A program made the position numbers and the translations under genes. From positions 186,001 to 250,000 of the forward strand of contig NZ_WASO01000015.1 in assembly GCF_009712605.1 (NCBI RefSeq): a stretch of 64,000 bases of DNA, given 5' to 3'. The stretch comes from Paludibacter sp. GTDB lineage: Bacteria > Bacteroidota > Bacteroidia > Bacteroidales > Paludibacteraceae. Shown piece after piece: positions 28,565 to 35,523 of the stretch. The notes under the pieces are model-generated. The model searched no databases and was not told where the DNA came from. It saw nothing but the letters and a program-made list of their open reading frames with translations. Numbering within the stretch: position 1 is the stretch's first letter; each line of letters starts with the position of its first letter.

Positions 28565-29965
28565 ATGAAAAAAAACAACTTATGCCTGTTAGTGTGCCTG
28601 GTTCTTTTGCTGCCGTGCAGTGTTGATGCTCAAGTGAATACGTTGTATTATATGGAGAATGTTCCGGCGCGCAACGTTCTGAATCCTGCTTTTATTCCCA
28701 GTCAAAAATTCTACATTGACTTGCCGGTTATTTCTGGGGTGGCTTTTAGTGTCGGGAACAACTCGATTGCAGCACAGGATATAGTGGTTAAAAAAGGCGA
28801 TGAGTTGCTGCCTGAATTGCAATCAGGTGCCGATCATAGCCCGTTTCTGAATAAATTGAAAACAACAACCAATTTTACCTCGGAGTCCCGGGTGAACTTG
28901 TTGGGCTTTGGGTTTCGGTTGCCGGCGGGTTATTTTACATTTGATATTAGTGAACGGGATCGGGTAGGGATTAACATACCGAAATCATTAATCAGGCTTG
29001 GATTTGAGGGCGCTCCGGTACCTCTCGAAACCAAAAGTTACAATCTGTATAAAATTGGTTGTGATGCATCGACATATCTGGAAATGGCGTTTGGTTATTC
29101 CCGAAAAATAGATGACAGTTGGACAGTGGGCGGAAAAGTAAAAGTTTTATTTGGAGAGGCTCATGCTGATCTTGCTTTTTCAGAATTAGGGCTTGATGTC
29201 GGAGATCAATATATTGATTTGTATGGAAAAGGTAAAGCCAGATTTACATCTCCTGTAGCTGTTTCGCAGCGGTTTGATGGATTACCTTATATTAGGCAGG
29301 AGGATGCGAAGTTGAATAAAATGCTTCATCCGGTTGGGTTGGGTTTGGGGCTTGATGCCGGAGTGGCTTATCGGTACGATGACAGGCTTCAGTTTTCAGG
29401 TTCTATAGACGATATTGGTTTTATTCGTTGGAAAAGGAGTGATTGGGAGGGGAATTTGAATGCACATACATCTTATAAGAGCTGGGATTTTACGGTTGAT
29501 AATGCAACTTCTAACTGGGGACAGCAGATAAAAGACTCTCTCATAAATTCGTATACTCCTTCGTTTAATAATAATCAGGGCTATGTCAAAGCTTTGGTGG
29601 CAACTGTTCGTTTAGGGGCAGATTATGATCTGGTCAAAAAGAAGATTAACCTCGGATTGTTGTGTGTTAAAACTTTTGGGGGAAGATATAGATACAATGA
29701 AGTGCTCACTTCTGTGAATTTCCGCCCGTTTTATTGGTTTAATACTTCAGTGAGTTATGGATTGATAAATGGTAATATGGGGAGTTTGGGCTTGGGACTG
29801 AACTTCATAGGGGGGCCGTTTAATTTTTTCGTAGCGACGGATTATCTTCCACTTTCTTATACGGATAATAATATTCCGTATAAATCAAAATATGTGAATG
29901 GGCATGTGGGGGTGTCTCTTACATTCAAAGATAGGGTACGTAAACCTTTGTGTCATTGCGAATAA
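28565..29965 (+). CDS. DUF5723 family outer-membrane protein
   Basis: 466 residues. Signal peptide about 1-22 (cleavage after SVDA), then VNTLYYMENVPARNVLNPAFIPSQKFYIDLP, the characteristic start of DUF5723 proteins. The remainder alternates aromatic-rich strands (FFVATDYLPLSYTD, HVGVSLTFKD) as in a beta-barrel related to PorV/FadL-like porins. The function is unknown. It is monocistronic, ended by a 13-bp bidirectional terminator shared with tRNA-His. Confidence 0.75.
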   Translation: MKKNNLCLLVCLVLLLPCSVDAQVNTLYYMENVPARNVLNPAFIPSQKFYIDLPVISGVAFSVGNNSIAAQDIVVKKGDELLPELQSGADHSPFLNKLKTTTNFTSESRVNLLGFGFRLPAGYFTFDISERDRVGINIPKSLIRLGFEGAPVPLETKSYNLYKIGCDASTYLEMAFGYSRKIDDSWTVGGKVKVLFGEAHADLAFSELGLDVGDQYIDLYGKGKARFTSPVAVSQRFDGLPYIRQEDAKLNKMLHPVGLGLGLDAGVAYRYDDRLQFSGSIDDIGFIRWKRSDWEGNLNAHTSYKSWDFTVDNATSNWGQQIKDSLINSYTPSFNNNQGYVKALVATVRLGADYDLVKKKINLGLLCVKTFGGRYRYNEVLTSVNFRPFYWFNTSVSYGLINGNMGSLGLGLNFIGGPFNFFVATDYLPLSYTDNNIPYKSKYVNGHVGVSLTFKDRVRKPLCHCE

Positions 29966-29967
29966 AA

Positions 29968-29999
29968 AAAGGAATAGTAATTATTACTATTCCTTTCCA
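29968..29999. terminator. Bidirectional terminator
   Basis: AAAGGAATAGTAA (29968-29980) and TTACTATTCCTTT (29984-29996) are exact complements with loop TTA. It serves the DUF5723 gene on + and tRNA-His on minus. A-rich and T-rich flanks lie on either side. Confidence 0.75.
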
Positions 30000-30004
30000 A
30001 AAAG

Positions 30005-30077
30005 GGTGGCAGATGGGGTTCGAACCCACGACCAATGGAACCACAATCCACTACTCTACCCCTGAGCTACAGCCACC
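30005..30077 (-). tRNA. tRNA-His (anticodon GTG)
   Basis: Minus-strand cloverleaf with anticodon loop TTGTGGT and an extra G(-1) opposite C73, the His identity mark. Acceptor GTGGCTG/CTGCCAC has a T6-T67 mismatch, as in the tRNA-Trp here. Confidence 0.93.
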
Positions 30078-30091
30078 GTTTATTTGCGGTG

Positions 30092-30122
30092 CAAAAGTAG
30101 TGTAAATATCGTTTGAAACCAA
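30092..30122 (-). promoter_or_regulatory. tRNA-His promoter
   Basis: Minus strand TACTTTTG (30099-30092) with TTG (30122-30120) 20 bases upstream. The tRNA begins 15 bases after the -7 box. Confidence 0.6.
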
Positions 30123-30190
30123 GCTTTTTGGGTAAAAAAACACATATAATTATAAGTATCAGAAATATAATTGATTGTAAATAGGGCGAG

Positions 30191-30880
30191 ATGTCGAAAT
30201 ATATATATATAAGTGCAGAAACCGAGCGTCAGCTGAAGCAAATCCGTCGTAGTGTTTATCTAAAGATGAATGGTGTTACTGCCGATAGAATGAAGTCGGA
30301 TGGTGTGGTTTATGCGAAGAATTATGGAGTGTCGTTGCCGGAGCTGAAACAGATGGCGGCAAAAATACCACAAGATAAGACGCTTGCGGAGGCTTTGTGG
30401 AGAGATAAAGTGCGGGAAACAATGTTGCTGGCGACCTTTGTTTATCCCGTTGATGAATTTGAAGCAGATATAGCAGATGAGTGGGTGGCGGATGTGACGA
30501 CGCTGGAGCTTGCGGAAAATCTCAGCAGGAATTTGCTGGGAAAATTGTCTTATATAGGTTCTGTGGCTGAAGCCTGGGTCGATTCGGAGAATTATTGGAT
30601 ATGTGCGGTTGGTTTTTTTTCTGCAGCCTTTGCTGTTGAAAGGTTAACTCAGGAGCAAAAACATGCGCTGCTGTTAAAGGTGAGTCAATGTGCTAAGTTT
30701 AATGAAGTGCCTGTCTGTCGCGCTATTGCTTTGTTTTTACGCAAACTGGGTGGCCAGTCTCAGGAAGATGCACGGGCTGTTATGTCGTTTTTGACAGATT
30801 TTGCAATGTCTGAAACGCGTGCCGAACGATATGTTTATGAGGAAGTGAAAACCGATTTAGAATATCGGTTCGATATTTAA
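30191..30880 (+). CDS. DNA alkylation repair (AlkD/HEAT-like) family protein
   Basis: 229 residues, helical throughout, cytosolic. Features of the AlkD-like HEAT-repeat family: LAEALWRDKVRETMLLATFVYP, LSYIGSVAEAWVDSENYWICAVGFFSAAFAVE and a C-terminal helical pair. AlkD glycosylases remove bulky alkylated purines by trapping flipped nucleotides. Many family members are uncharacterised and may lack activity, and I could not confirm the catalytic Asp/Trp set. It stands alone between tRNA-His (minus) and tRNA-fMet (minus). Confidence 0.65.
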   Translation: MSKYIYISAETERQLKQIRRSVYLKMNGVTADRMKSDGVVYAKNYGVSLPELKQMAAKIPQDKTLAEALWRDKVRETMLLATFVYPVDEFEADIADEWVADVTTLELAENLSRNLLGKLSYIGSVAEAWVDSENYWICAVGFFSAAFAVERLTQEQKHALLLKVSQCAKFNEVPVCRAIALFLRKLGGQSQEDARAVMSFLTDFAMSETRAERYVYEEVKTDLEYRFDI

Positions 30881-30885
30881 AAAGC

Positions 30886-30914
30886 AAAAGGGAAAGATTA
30901 AATCTTTCCCTTTT
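30886..30914. terminator. Bidirectional terminator between AlkD-like gene and tRNA-fMet
   Basis: AAAAGGGAAAGAT (30886-30898) and ATCTTTCCCTTTT (30902-30914) are exact complements with a 3-base loop. They give a U-run for either strand. Confidence 0.75.
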
Positions 30915-30919
30915 CTGTG

Positions 30920-30992
30920 TTGCGGAGGATGGACTCGAACCACCGGCCTCCAGGTTATGAGCCTGACGAGCTGCCAACTGCTCTACTCCGCG
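30920..30992 (-). tRNA. Initiator tRNA-fMet (anticodon CAT)
   Basis: Anticodon loop CTCATAA. Initiator hallmarks are visible: C1 opposite A72 (unpaired), and A11-T24 (purine 11-pyrimidine 24) in the D stem. The anticodon stem is TCAGG/CCTGG, giving A29-T41 instead of the usual G29-C41 of the three-GC stack. CCA is not encoded. Confidence 0.93.
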
Positions 30993-31003
30993 ATTTTGTA
31001 CTG

Positions 31004-31033
31004 CAAAGGTAAGGACTTTTTTCTATTTTGCAA
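31004..31033 (-). promoter_or_regulatory. tRNA-fMet promoter
   Basis: Minus strand TACCTTTG (31011-31004) with TTG (31033-31031) 19 bases upstream. The tRNA starts 12 bases after the box. Confidence 0.65.
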
Positions 31034-31077
31034 TAGCTGGAAATGAAAAAACAGAAATATTTTTTCATTTCCAGCTA
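31034..31077. repeat. 18-bp perfect inverted repeat in the tRNA-fMet / 31305 spacer
   Basis: TAGCTGGAAATGAAAAAA (31034-31051) and its exact complement (31060-31077) flank an 8-base loop. It begins directly after the -33 element of the divergent tRNA-fMet promoter. The remainder of the gap up to 31304 is AT-rich and shows nothing else I can name. Confidence 0.7.
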
Positions 31078-31304
31078 ATTTGTTTATATACAGTTGCTAG
31101 TGCTGTTTTAAGAGCTGGTTTTTCTGTGTTTTGGGGCAAAAAAGATCCTTCTTTATCGGTACTTTGAGGTTTGGAATACTGTTTTCTTTTCGGGAAAACG
31201 GTTTTTGCTGGATGAAATGTGATTTGTCATGTATTGTTAAATAGATTTATGTATCAAAATTACGTTATAATGAGAAAATAAAAAATATATATTATATTTA
31301 CGGC

Positions 31305-32114
31305 ATGAAAAAGTGTTTAGTTAATATAGTATTTATACTAGTGGGTCTTTTTTGTTATTCTCAAACTGCGAGCGTATTGCCTAAATCTTATTCTGCCGGA
31401 GGAGTTTCTGTTTCTCAAAAAGGTGATTGGCAGGGATTTGATAATCCGGCATTGTTGGCGGTGCGAGAGCGGTGTGGACTTTCGTTGGTTTACGAAAACC
31501 GGTTTGCAATGAAAGAGTTATCAACGCAGCAGCTTTCGTTGTCGTTGCCAACTCCATTGATCAATATCGGAGTGGCAGTTTCTCGTTTTGGGTATTCTTC
31601 TTATAATGAAAAACTTGCCGGAATTTCTTTTGCCCGTACATTTGATGAATTATTTTCCATGGGCGTGCAATTTAACTATTATACGGTTGCATTTTCGCGT
31701 TCTCTTGGGAGCAAGGGTGTTGTGGTGCCGCAAATTGGCTTGCTGTCGGAAGTGACACCTGATTTTTGTCTTGGTTTGAATGTGTTCAATCCAATGCACC
31801 AGCAACTCAAGTATCAGGAAATTGTAAAGGATTTGCCTTGTTTGTTCACGATTGGAATGCAGTACCGAATGGCTGAATCGTTTCGGTGGCTGTTGCAATT
31901 TGACAAAGAGATGAGCAGCCGTTTAATTGTCAGAAGCGGTTTTGAATATTACCCCACGAAGTCGATTGTGGTAAAATTGGGAGGATATGGAGCTCCACTT
32001 ACACCGACTTTGGGGTGTGGTGTGATGGTGGGTGGTTTTGTGTTTGATGTCAATTTTGAAAGGCATCCAGTTTTAGGTATTACGTCGGTGGGAGCATTAA
32101 GGTATAATTTCTGA
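31305..32114 (+). CDS. Predicted outer-membrane barrel protein, unknown function
   Basis: 269 residues. A signal peptide (about 1-19, cleavage near YSQ) is followed by alternating strands with PorV/PorP-like flavour: SYSAGGVSVSQKGDWQGFDNPALLAV, then ISFARTFDELFSMGVQFNYYTV, and a terminal VGALRYNF ending in an aromatic residue as outer-membrane barrels do. I do not recognise a specific family. It is followed after three bases by the 689-residue barrel protein, so the two probably act together in the outer membrane. Confidence 0.65.
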   Translation: MKKCLVNIVFILVGLFCYSQTASVLPKSYSAGGVSVSQKGDWQGFDNPALLAVRERCGLSLVYENRFAMKELSTQQLSLSLPTPLINIGVAVSRFGYSSYNEKLAGISFARTFDELFSMGVQFNYYTVAFSRSLGSKGVVVPQIGLLSEVTPDFCLGLNVFNPMHQQLKYQEIVKDLPCLFTIGMQYRMAESFRWLLQFDKEMSSRLIVRSGFEYYPTKSIVVKLGGYGAPLTPTLGCGVMVGGFVFDVNFERHPVLGITSVGALRYNF

Positions 32115-32117
32115 TAA

Positions 32118-34187
32118 ATGAAGATGAGGAGAGTACTGTTTGTTATGTTCTTTGTACACGTGTTGTGTTGCGGTATTGTTCTTGCTCAGGATAAGCCCGA
32201 AAATACAGCCGCGGTTATTGAGCGTATTTATGAGCAGATGACATCTGATGGGGAAACAGACGTGGATTTAACGACTCTGGAAGACGATTTGAATTATTTT
32301 GCCCGCAATCCGATTAATATTAATAATACGAATAAAGAAGAGCTTGGGAGGTTGCAATTCTTGAGTGATAAGCAGATCGAGAATCTTCTTTACTATTTGT
32401 ATCGTCAGAAGCGGATGCAGACGATTTATGAACTTCAGTTGGTCGATGGGTTTGATATGTTTCTGATACGTAATTTGTTGCCGTTTATATATTTGGGTGA
32501 TATGGGAGAGAAAAGGGGTAAACGGCTGTCTTTTTCGAAATTAATGAAAGAAGGGAAGAGTGAGCTTTGTCTGCGAAGTGAGCGGACGCTGGAAAAGAAA
32601 TCTGGTTATGAGAATACGGAGGATAATGCAGAGGCGGAAGCCGCAGGTAAGCGATATCTGGGCGGATCTGAATATTTGTCTTTAAAATATTCGTTTCGGT
32701 ATAAAGATAAAATAGACGTGGGCTTGATTGCGGAAACGGATGCCGGTGAGCAGTTTTGGGGAAATTATCACAAGGGTTTTGATTTTTATTCGGGTTATTT
32801 GCAGCTGGCTAATTTTGGCAAACTGAAAGCGTTGGTTTTAGGAAATTTCAGGGCTAATTTCGGAATGGGATTGGTGATTCATCCGGAGCTTAATTTTGGA
32901 AAGTCGACCGATATTATGAATGTTTTGCCCCGAAATACCGGTTTGCGGAAGAGTTCATCGGTTGATGAATATAATTTTTTGCGGGGAACAGGGGTGACGC
33001 TTCGGTTTGGGAAAGCTGAGGTTTCAGGTTTTTATTCCTATAGGTTCATTGATGGCGATTCTACAGGGAATACATTCTCGAGTTTTAAAACAGATGGTTT
33101 GCATCGAACGCTGAGTGACCTGAATAGTAAGAATACAATCTCTATGCAAGTGTTTGGCGGTAATGTAAATTATCGGTTTTCTAATGCAAATTTGGGAATT
33201 ACGGTGACTGATACGCGGTTGGGTAGAGATCTGGAGCCAGAACTCAAACCATATAATGTGTTTTATTTCAGAGGAAATCATCAATTAGCAGCAGGGGTAA
33301 ATTACCGTTTTAAGTGGAATAAATTCACCTTTTTTGGAGAAGAGGCGACTCAATCGGTGGGGGGTTATGCTCTTCTGAACGGATTTACGGTCAGTCCTGT
33401 ATCGACAGTGAGTTTGGTGGCGCTTTACCGTCTTTATTCAAAACGATATGATGTGTTGTTGTCCAATGCGTTTGCCGAAGGCTCCAAAGTGAACAATGAG
33501 GAGGGATTTTATCTCGGGCTGGAGGTGCATCCCGTTAAACGCTGGAAAATAACGGGGTACATGGATGTTTATTCATTCCCCTGGTTGCGGTACCTGGTGA
33601 GCCGACCGTCAAATGGCTATGATGCTATGCTTGAAGCGGATTTTATGCTTAATAAAAAGGTTGAAATGCTTTGGCGGCTCCGTTATGAGCAAAAAGAGAA
33701 AAATCAAACGGGACCGGAAACTACTGATTTTACGGACGATTATGCAAAAGCATCTTTGCGCTACAAATTGGTGTTTTCTCCAAATGAGCGTTGCGTATTG
33801 AAGAGTACGATTGAGACAAATAGTGCATCGGGTAGGGATCATGAGCTTGCGTTTGGCTTTTTGTTTTCTCAGGAAATGTCCTGCTCTTTCCGAAGATTGC
33901 CTTTGTCGTTTGATGTCAGGTATGAACTCTTTGATGCGGTTAATTACGAAAATCGGATTTACAGCTATGAACGGGACATTCTCTACGCATACTCGGTGCC
34001 AATGCTTTATGGTAGGGGTAGTCGTTGGTATCTGAATTGCCGTTGGCAGGCATTGAAAAATGTGTCACTTTGGTTGAAAGTAGCAGAGACGTTGTATGCG
34101 GATCGATCAGAGGTTGGTGACGGTCTTGAAAAAATAGAAGGGAACCACAAGACAGATGTCAGAGCTCTGGTTCGATTCCGATTTTGA
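32118..34187 (+). CDS. Exported helix-hairpin-helix plus beta-barrel protein
   Basis: 689 residues. Signal peptide about 1-23 (cleavage after VLAQ). Residues about 45-120 form a helix-hairpin-helix-like region (NPININNTNKEELGRLQFLSDKQIENLLYYLYRQ, then ELQLVDGFDMFLIRNLLPFI) of the ComEA/TomB type. The rest is a barrel of strands (GLIAETDAGEQFWG, ALVLGNFRANFGMGLVIHPE) ending in VRALVRFRF. Proteins with this layout occur widely in Bacteroidota but their function is not settled. A DNA- or protein-contact role of the HHH part in the periplasm is only a guess. An alternative ATG is at 32124. Co-transcribed with the 31305 gene. Confidence 0.75.
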   Translation: MKMRRVLFVMFFVHVLCCGIVLAQDKPENTAAVIERIYEQMTSDGETDVDLTTLEDDLNYFARNPININNTNKEELGRLQFLSDKQIENLLYYLYRQKRMQTIYELQLVDGFDMFLIRNLLPFIYLGDMGEKRGKRLSFSKLMKEGKSELCLRSERTLEKKSGYENTEDNAEAEAAGKRYLGGSEYLSLKYSFRYKDKIDVGLIAETDAGEQFWGNYHKGFDFYSGYLQLANFGKLKALVLGNFRANFGMGLVIHPELNFGKSTDIMNVLPRNTGLRKSSSVDEYNFLRGTGVTLRFGKAEVSGFYSYRFIDGDSTGNTFSSFKTDGLHRTLSDLNSKNTISMQVFGGNVNYRFSNANLGITVTDTRLGRDLEPELKPYNVFYFRGNHQLAAGVNYRFKWNKFTFFGEEATQSVGGYALLNGFTVSPVSTVSLVALYRLYSKRYDVLLSNAFAEGSKVNNEEGFYLGLEVHPVKRWKITGYMDVYSFPWLRYLVSRPSNGYDAMLEADFMLNKKVEMLWRLRYEQKEKNQTGPETTDFTDDYAKASLRYKLVFSPNERCVLKSTIETNSASGRDHELAFGFLFSQEMSCSFRRLPLSFDVRYELFDAVNYENRIYSYERDILYAYSVPMLYGRGSRWYLNCRWQALKNVSLWLKVAETLYADRSEVGDGLEKIEGNHKTDVRALVRFRF

Positions 34188-34252
34188 AAGATAAAACAGC
34201 GGAAGGTGTGAAATTTTGATATTTTGAGATAAAAAGCTGTGTTTGACGCCGA

Positions 34253-34268
34253 TATTTTTGTACCTTTG
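34253..34268 (+). promoter_or_regulatory. Promoter of the his leader
   Basis: Two adjacent -7-like boxes, TATTTTTG (34253-34260) and TACCTTTG (34261-34268), precede the leader peptide. TTTG (34242-34245) is a possible but closely spaced -33. Confidence 0.55.
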
Positions 34269-34287
34269 TGCTCTATTTCAGAGTAGA

Positions 34288-34329
34288 ATGAATACGACCC
34301 TCAATTTATTATCGCATCATCATCAATGA
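34288..34329 (+). CDS. hisL: his operon leader peptide
   Basis: A 13-codon frame encodes MNTTLNLLSHHHQ, with three consecutive CAT histidine codons just before the last sense codon and the TGA. It lies between a TAnnTTTG promoter and a Rho-independent terminator, and the next gene is hisG. Runs of His codons in a short leader upstream of hisG are the hallmark of ribosome-mediated attenuation, as in the enterobacterial his operon. The peptide is otherwise unrelated to the enterobacterial one. Translation has not been shown, and there is no strong Shine-Dalgarno. Confidence 0.85.
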   Translation: MNTTLNLLSHHHQ

Positions 34330-34339
34330 GCTGCATCGC

Positions 34340-34405
34340 AACGGTGGGCAAATGGGATGTTGTACCTAATTGACTTGGCTTACCGTTAATCGGTGAGCTT
34401 TTTTT
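34340..34405 (+). promoter_or_regulatory. his attenuator: antiterminator and terminator
   Basis: Terminator: GGCTTACCG (34377-34385) pairs with CGGTGAGCT (34391-34399), nine pairs including two G-U, followed by seven T. Antiterminator: AACGGTGGGC (34340-34349) can pair over ten positions, two G-U, with GCTTACCGTT (34378-34387), which overlaps the left terminator arm. The two structures exclude each other. A ribosome stalled at the His codons (34315-34323) would leave 34340-34349 free to form the antiterminator. Confidence 0.8.
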
Positions 34406-34464
34406 GTAAATGGCAGAATTGAAATAATAAAAAATACATTATAAACCCATTATTACAGACTATT

Positions 34465-35316
34465 ATGTTACGAATAGCAGTTCAATCGAAAGGACGTTTG
34501 TATGAAGATACGATGGAGTTATTCTCCGAAATAGGTATTAAACTCAGTAGTGCAAAACGCACTTTGTTGATTGCCTCGACCAACTTCCCTGTTGAAGTCC
34601 TGTTTTTGAGAGATGACGATATTCCTCAATCGGTAGCCGATGGCGTTGCTGATGTGGGCATAGTGGGCGAAAATGAATTTGTAGAACGAAATGAGAATGC
34701 AATTATTGAAAAACGACTGGGTTTCAGTAAATGCCGTTTGTCATTGGCTATTCCTAAAGAAGAAGATTATAAGGGTGTTAGCTGGTTTGAAGGCAAAAAA
34801 ATAGCTTCTTCTTATCCTCATATTCTGAACACCTTCCTGAAAAAACAAGGTATCAGTGCCCACTGTCACGTTATTACAGGATCTGTTGAGATTGCTCCGG
34901 GTATTGGACTTTCGGATGCTATTTTTGATATTGTTAGCTCCGGTAGTACACTGGTTAGTAACCATCTGAAAGAGGTTGAAGTGGTTATGAAATCGGAAGC
35001 TGTATTGATTGGGAATCCCGAACTTTCTGCCGAAAAAAGAGAAATTCTCAACGAACTGATGTTTCGCATTGATGCAGTGCAGGCGGCCGAGGGCAAAAAA
35101 TACATTTTGCTGAATGCTCCGAATGAAAACATTGAAGATATTATAGCCGTGTTGCCCGGTATTACCAGTCCGACCATTATGCCACTGGCAAAAGAAGGTT
35201 GGAGCTCGATGCACTCGGTATTGCCTGAAAAACGTTTCTGGGAGATTATCGGGAAACTGAAATCACTTGGAGCAGAAGGTATATTGGTATTGCCAATTGA
35301 AAAAATGATTATGTAA
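34465..35316 (+). CDS. hisG: ATP phosphoribosyltransferase (long form)
   Basis: 283 residues, the long HisG form with a C-terminal regulatory domain (about 205-283) that binds histidine. Conserved parts: MLRIAVQSKGRLYEDTMELFSEIG, DIPQSVADGVADVGIVGENE, and GIGLSDAIFDIVSSGSTL (PRPP-binding). It catalyses the first committed step of histidine synthesis. It lies behind the His-codon leader and attenuator, so it should be controlled both by transcription attenuation and by feedback. The downstream hisD is 207 bases away, with an inverted-repeat element between. Confidence 0.97.
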   Translation: MLRIAVQSKGRLYEDTMELFSEIGIKLSSAKRTLLIASTNFPVEVLFLRDDDIPQSVADGVADVGIVGENEFVERNENAIIEKRLGFSKCRLSLAIPKEEDYKGVSWFEGKKIASSYPHILNTFLKKQGISAHCHVITGSVEIAPGIGLSDAIFDIVSSGSTLVSNHLKEVEVVMKSEAVLIGNPELSAEKREILNELMFRIDAVQAAEGKKYILLNAPNENIEDIIAVLPGITSPTIMPLAKEGWSSMHSVLPEKRFWEIIGKLKSLGAEGILVLPIEKMIM

Positions 35317-35329
35317 ATAATATATATTG

Positions 35330-35508
35330 GACACTAATTTCACAAATTCATTGTGTGTTTGATTTGTGTTTTTTTATACGGTTATTGGTGCTGGAGGGAG
35401 AATGGGTTTTGGGGCGGTTAACCGGAAAATGAGCAAACAAACAATCTGCTTGATTTCGTTTTTCTGAGATAAGTAGTTGAATTTATATGTATTCGTGTGA
35501 TTCGTGTC
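35330..35508. repeat. Small inverted-repeat-bounded element between hisG and hisD
   Basis: The ends 35330-35350 and 35488-35508 are imperfect inverted repeats (16 of 21 positions complementary). The right end reads ATTCGTGTGATTCGTGTC. The 179-base unit encodes nothing credible. It resembles short dispersed palindromic elements that I associate from memory with Bacteroidales intergenic DNA. No clear target duplication is visible. Confidence 0.5.
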
Positions 35509-35523
35509 TTTATTTAATTCGTT

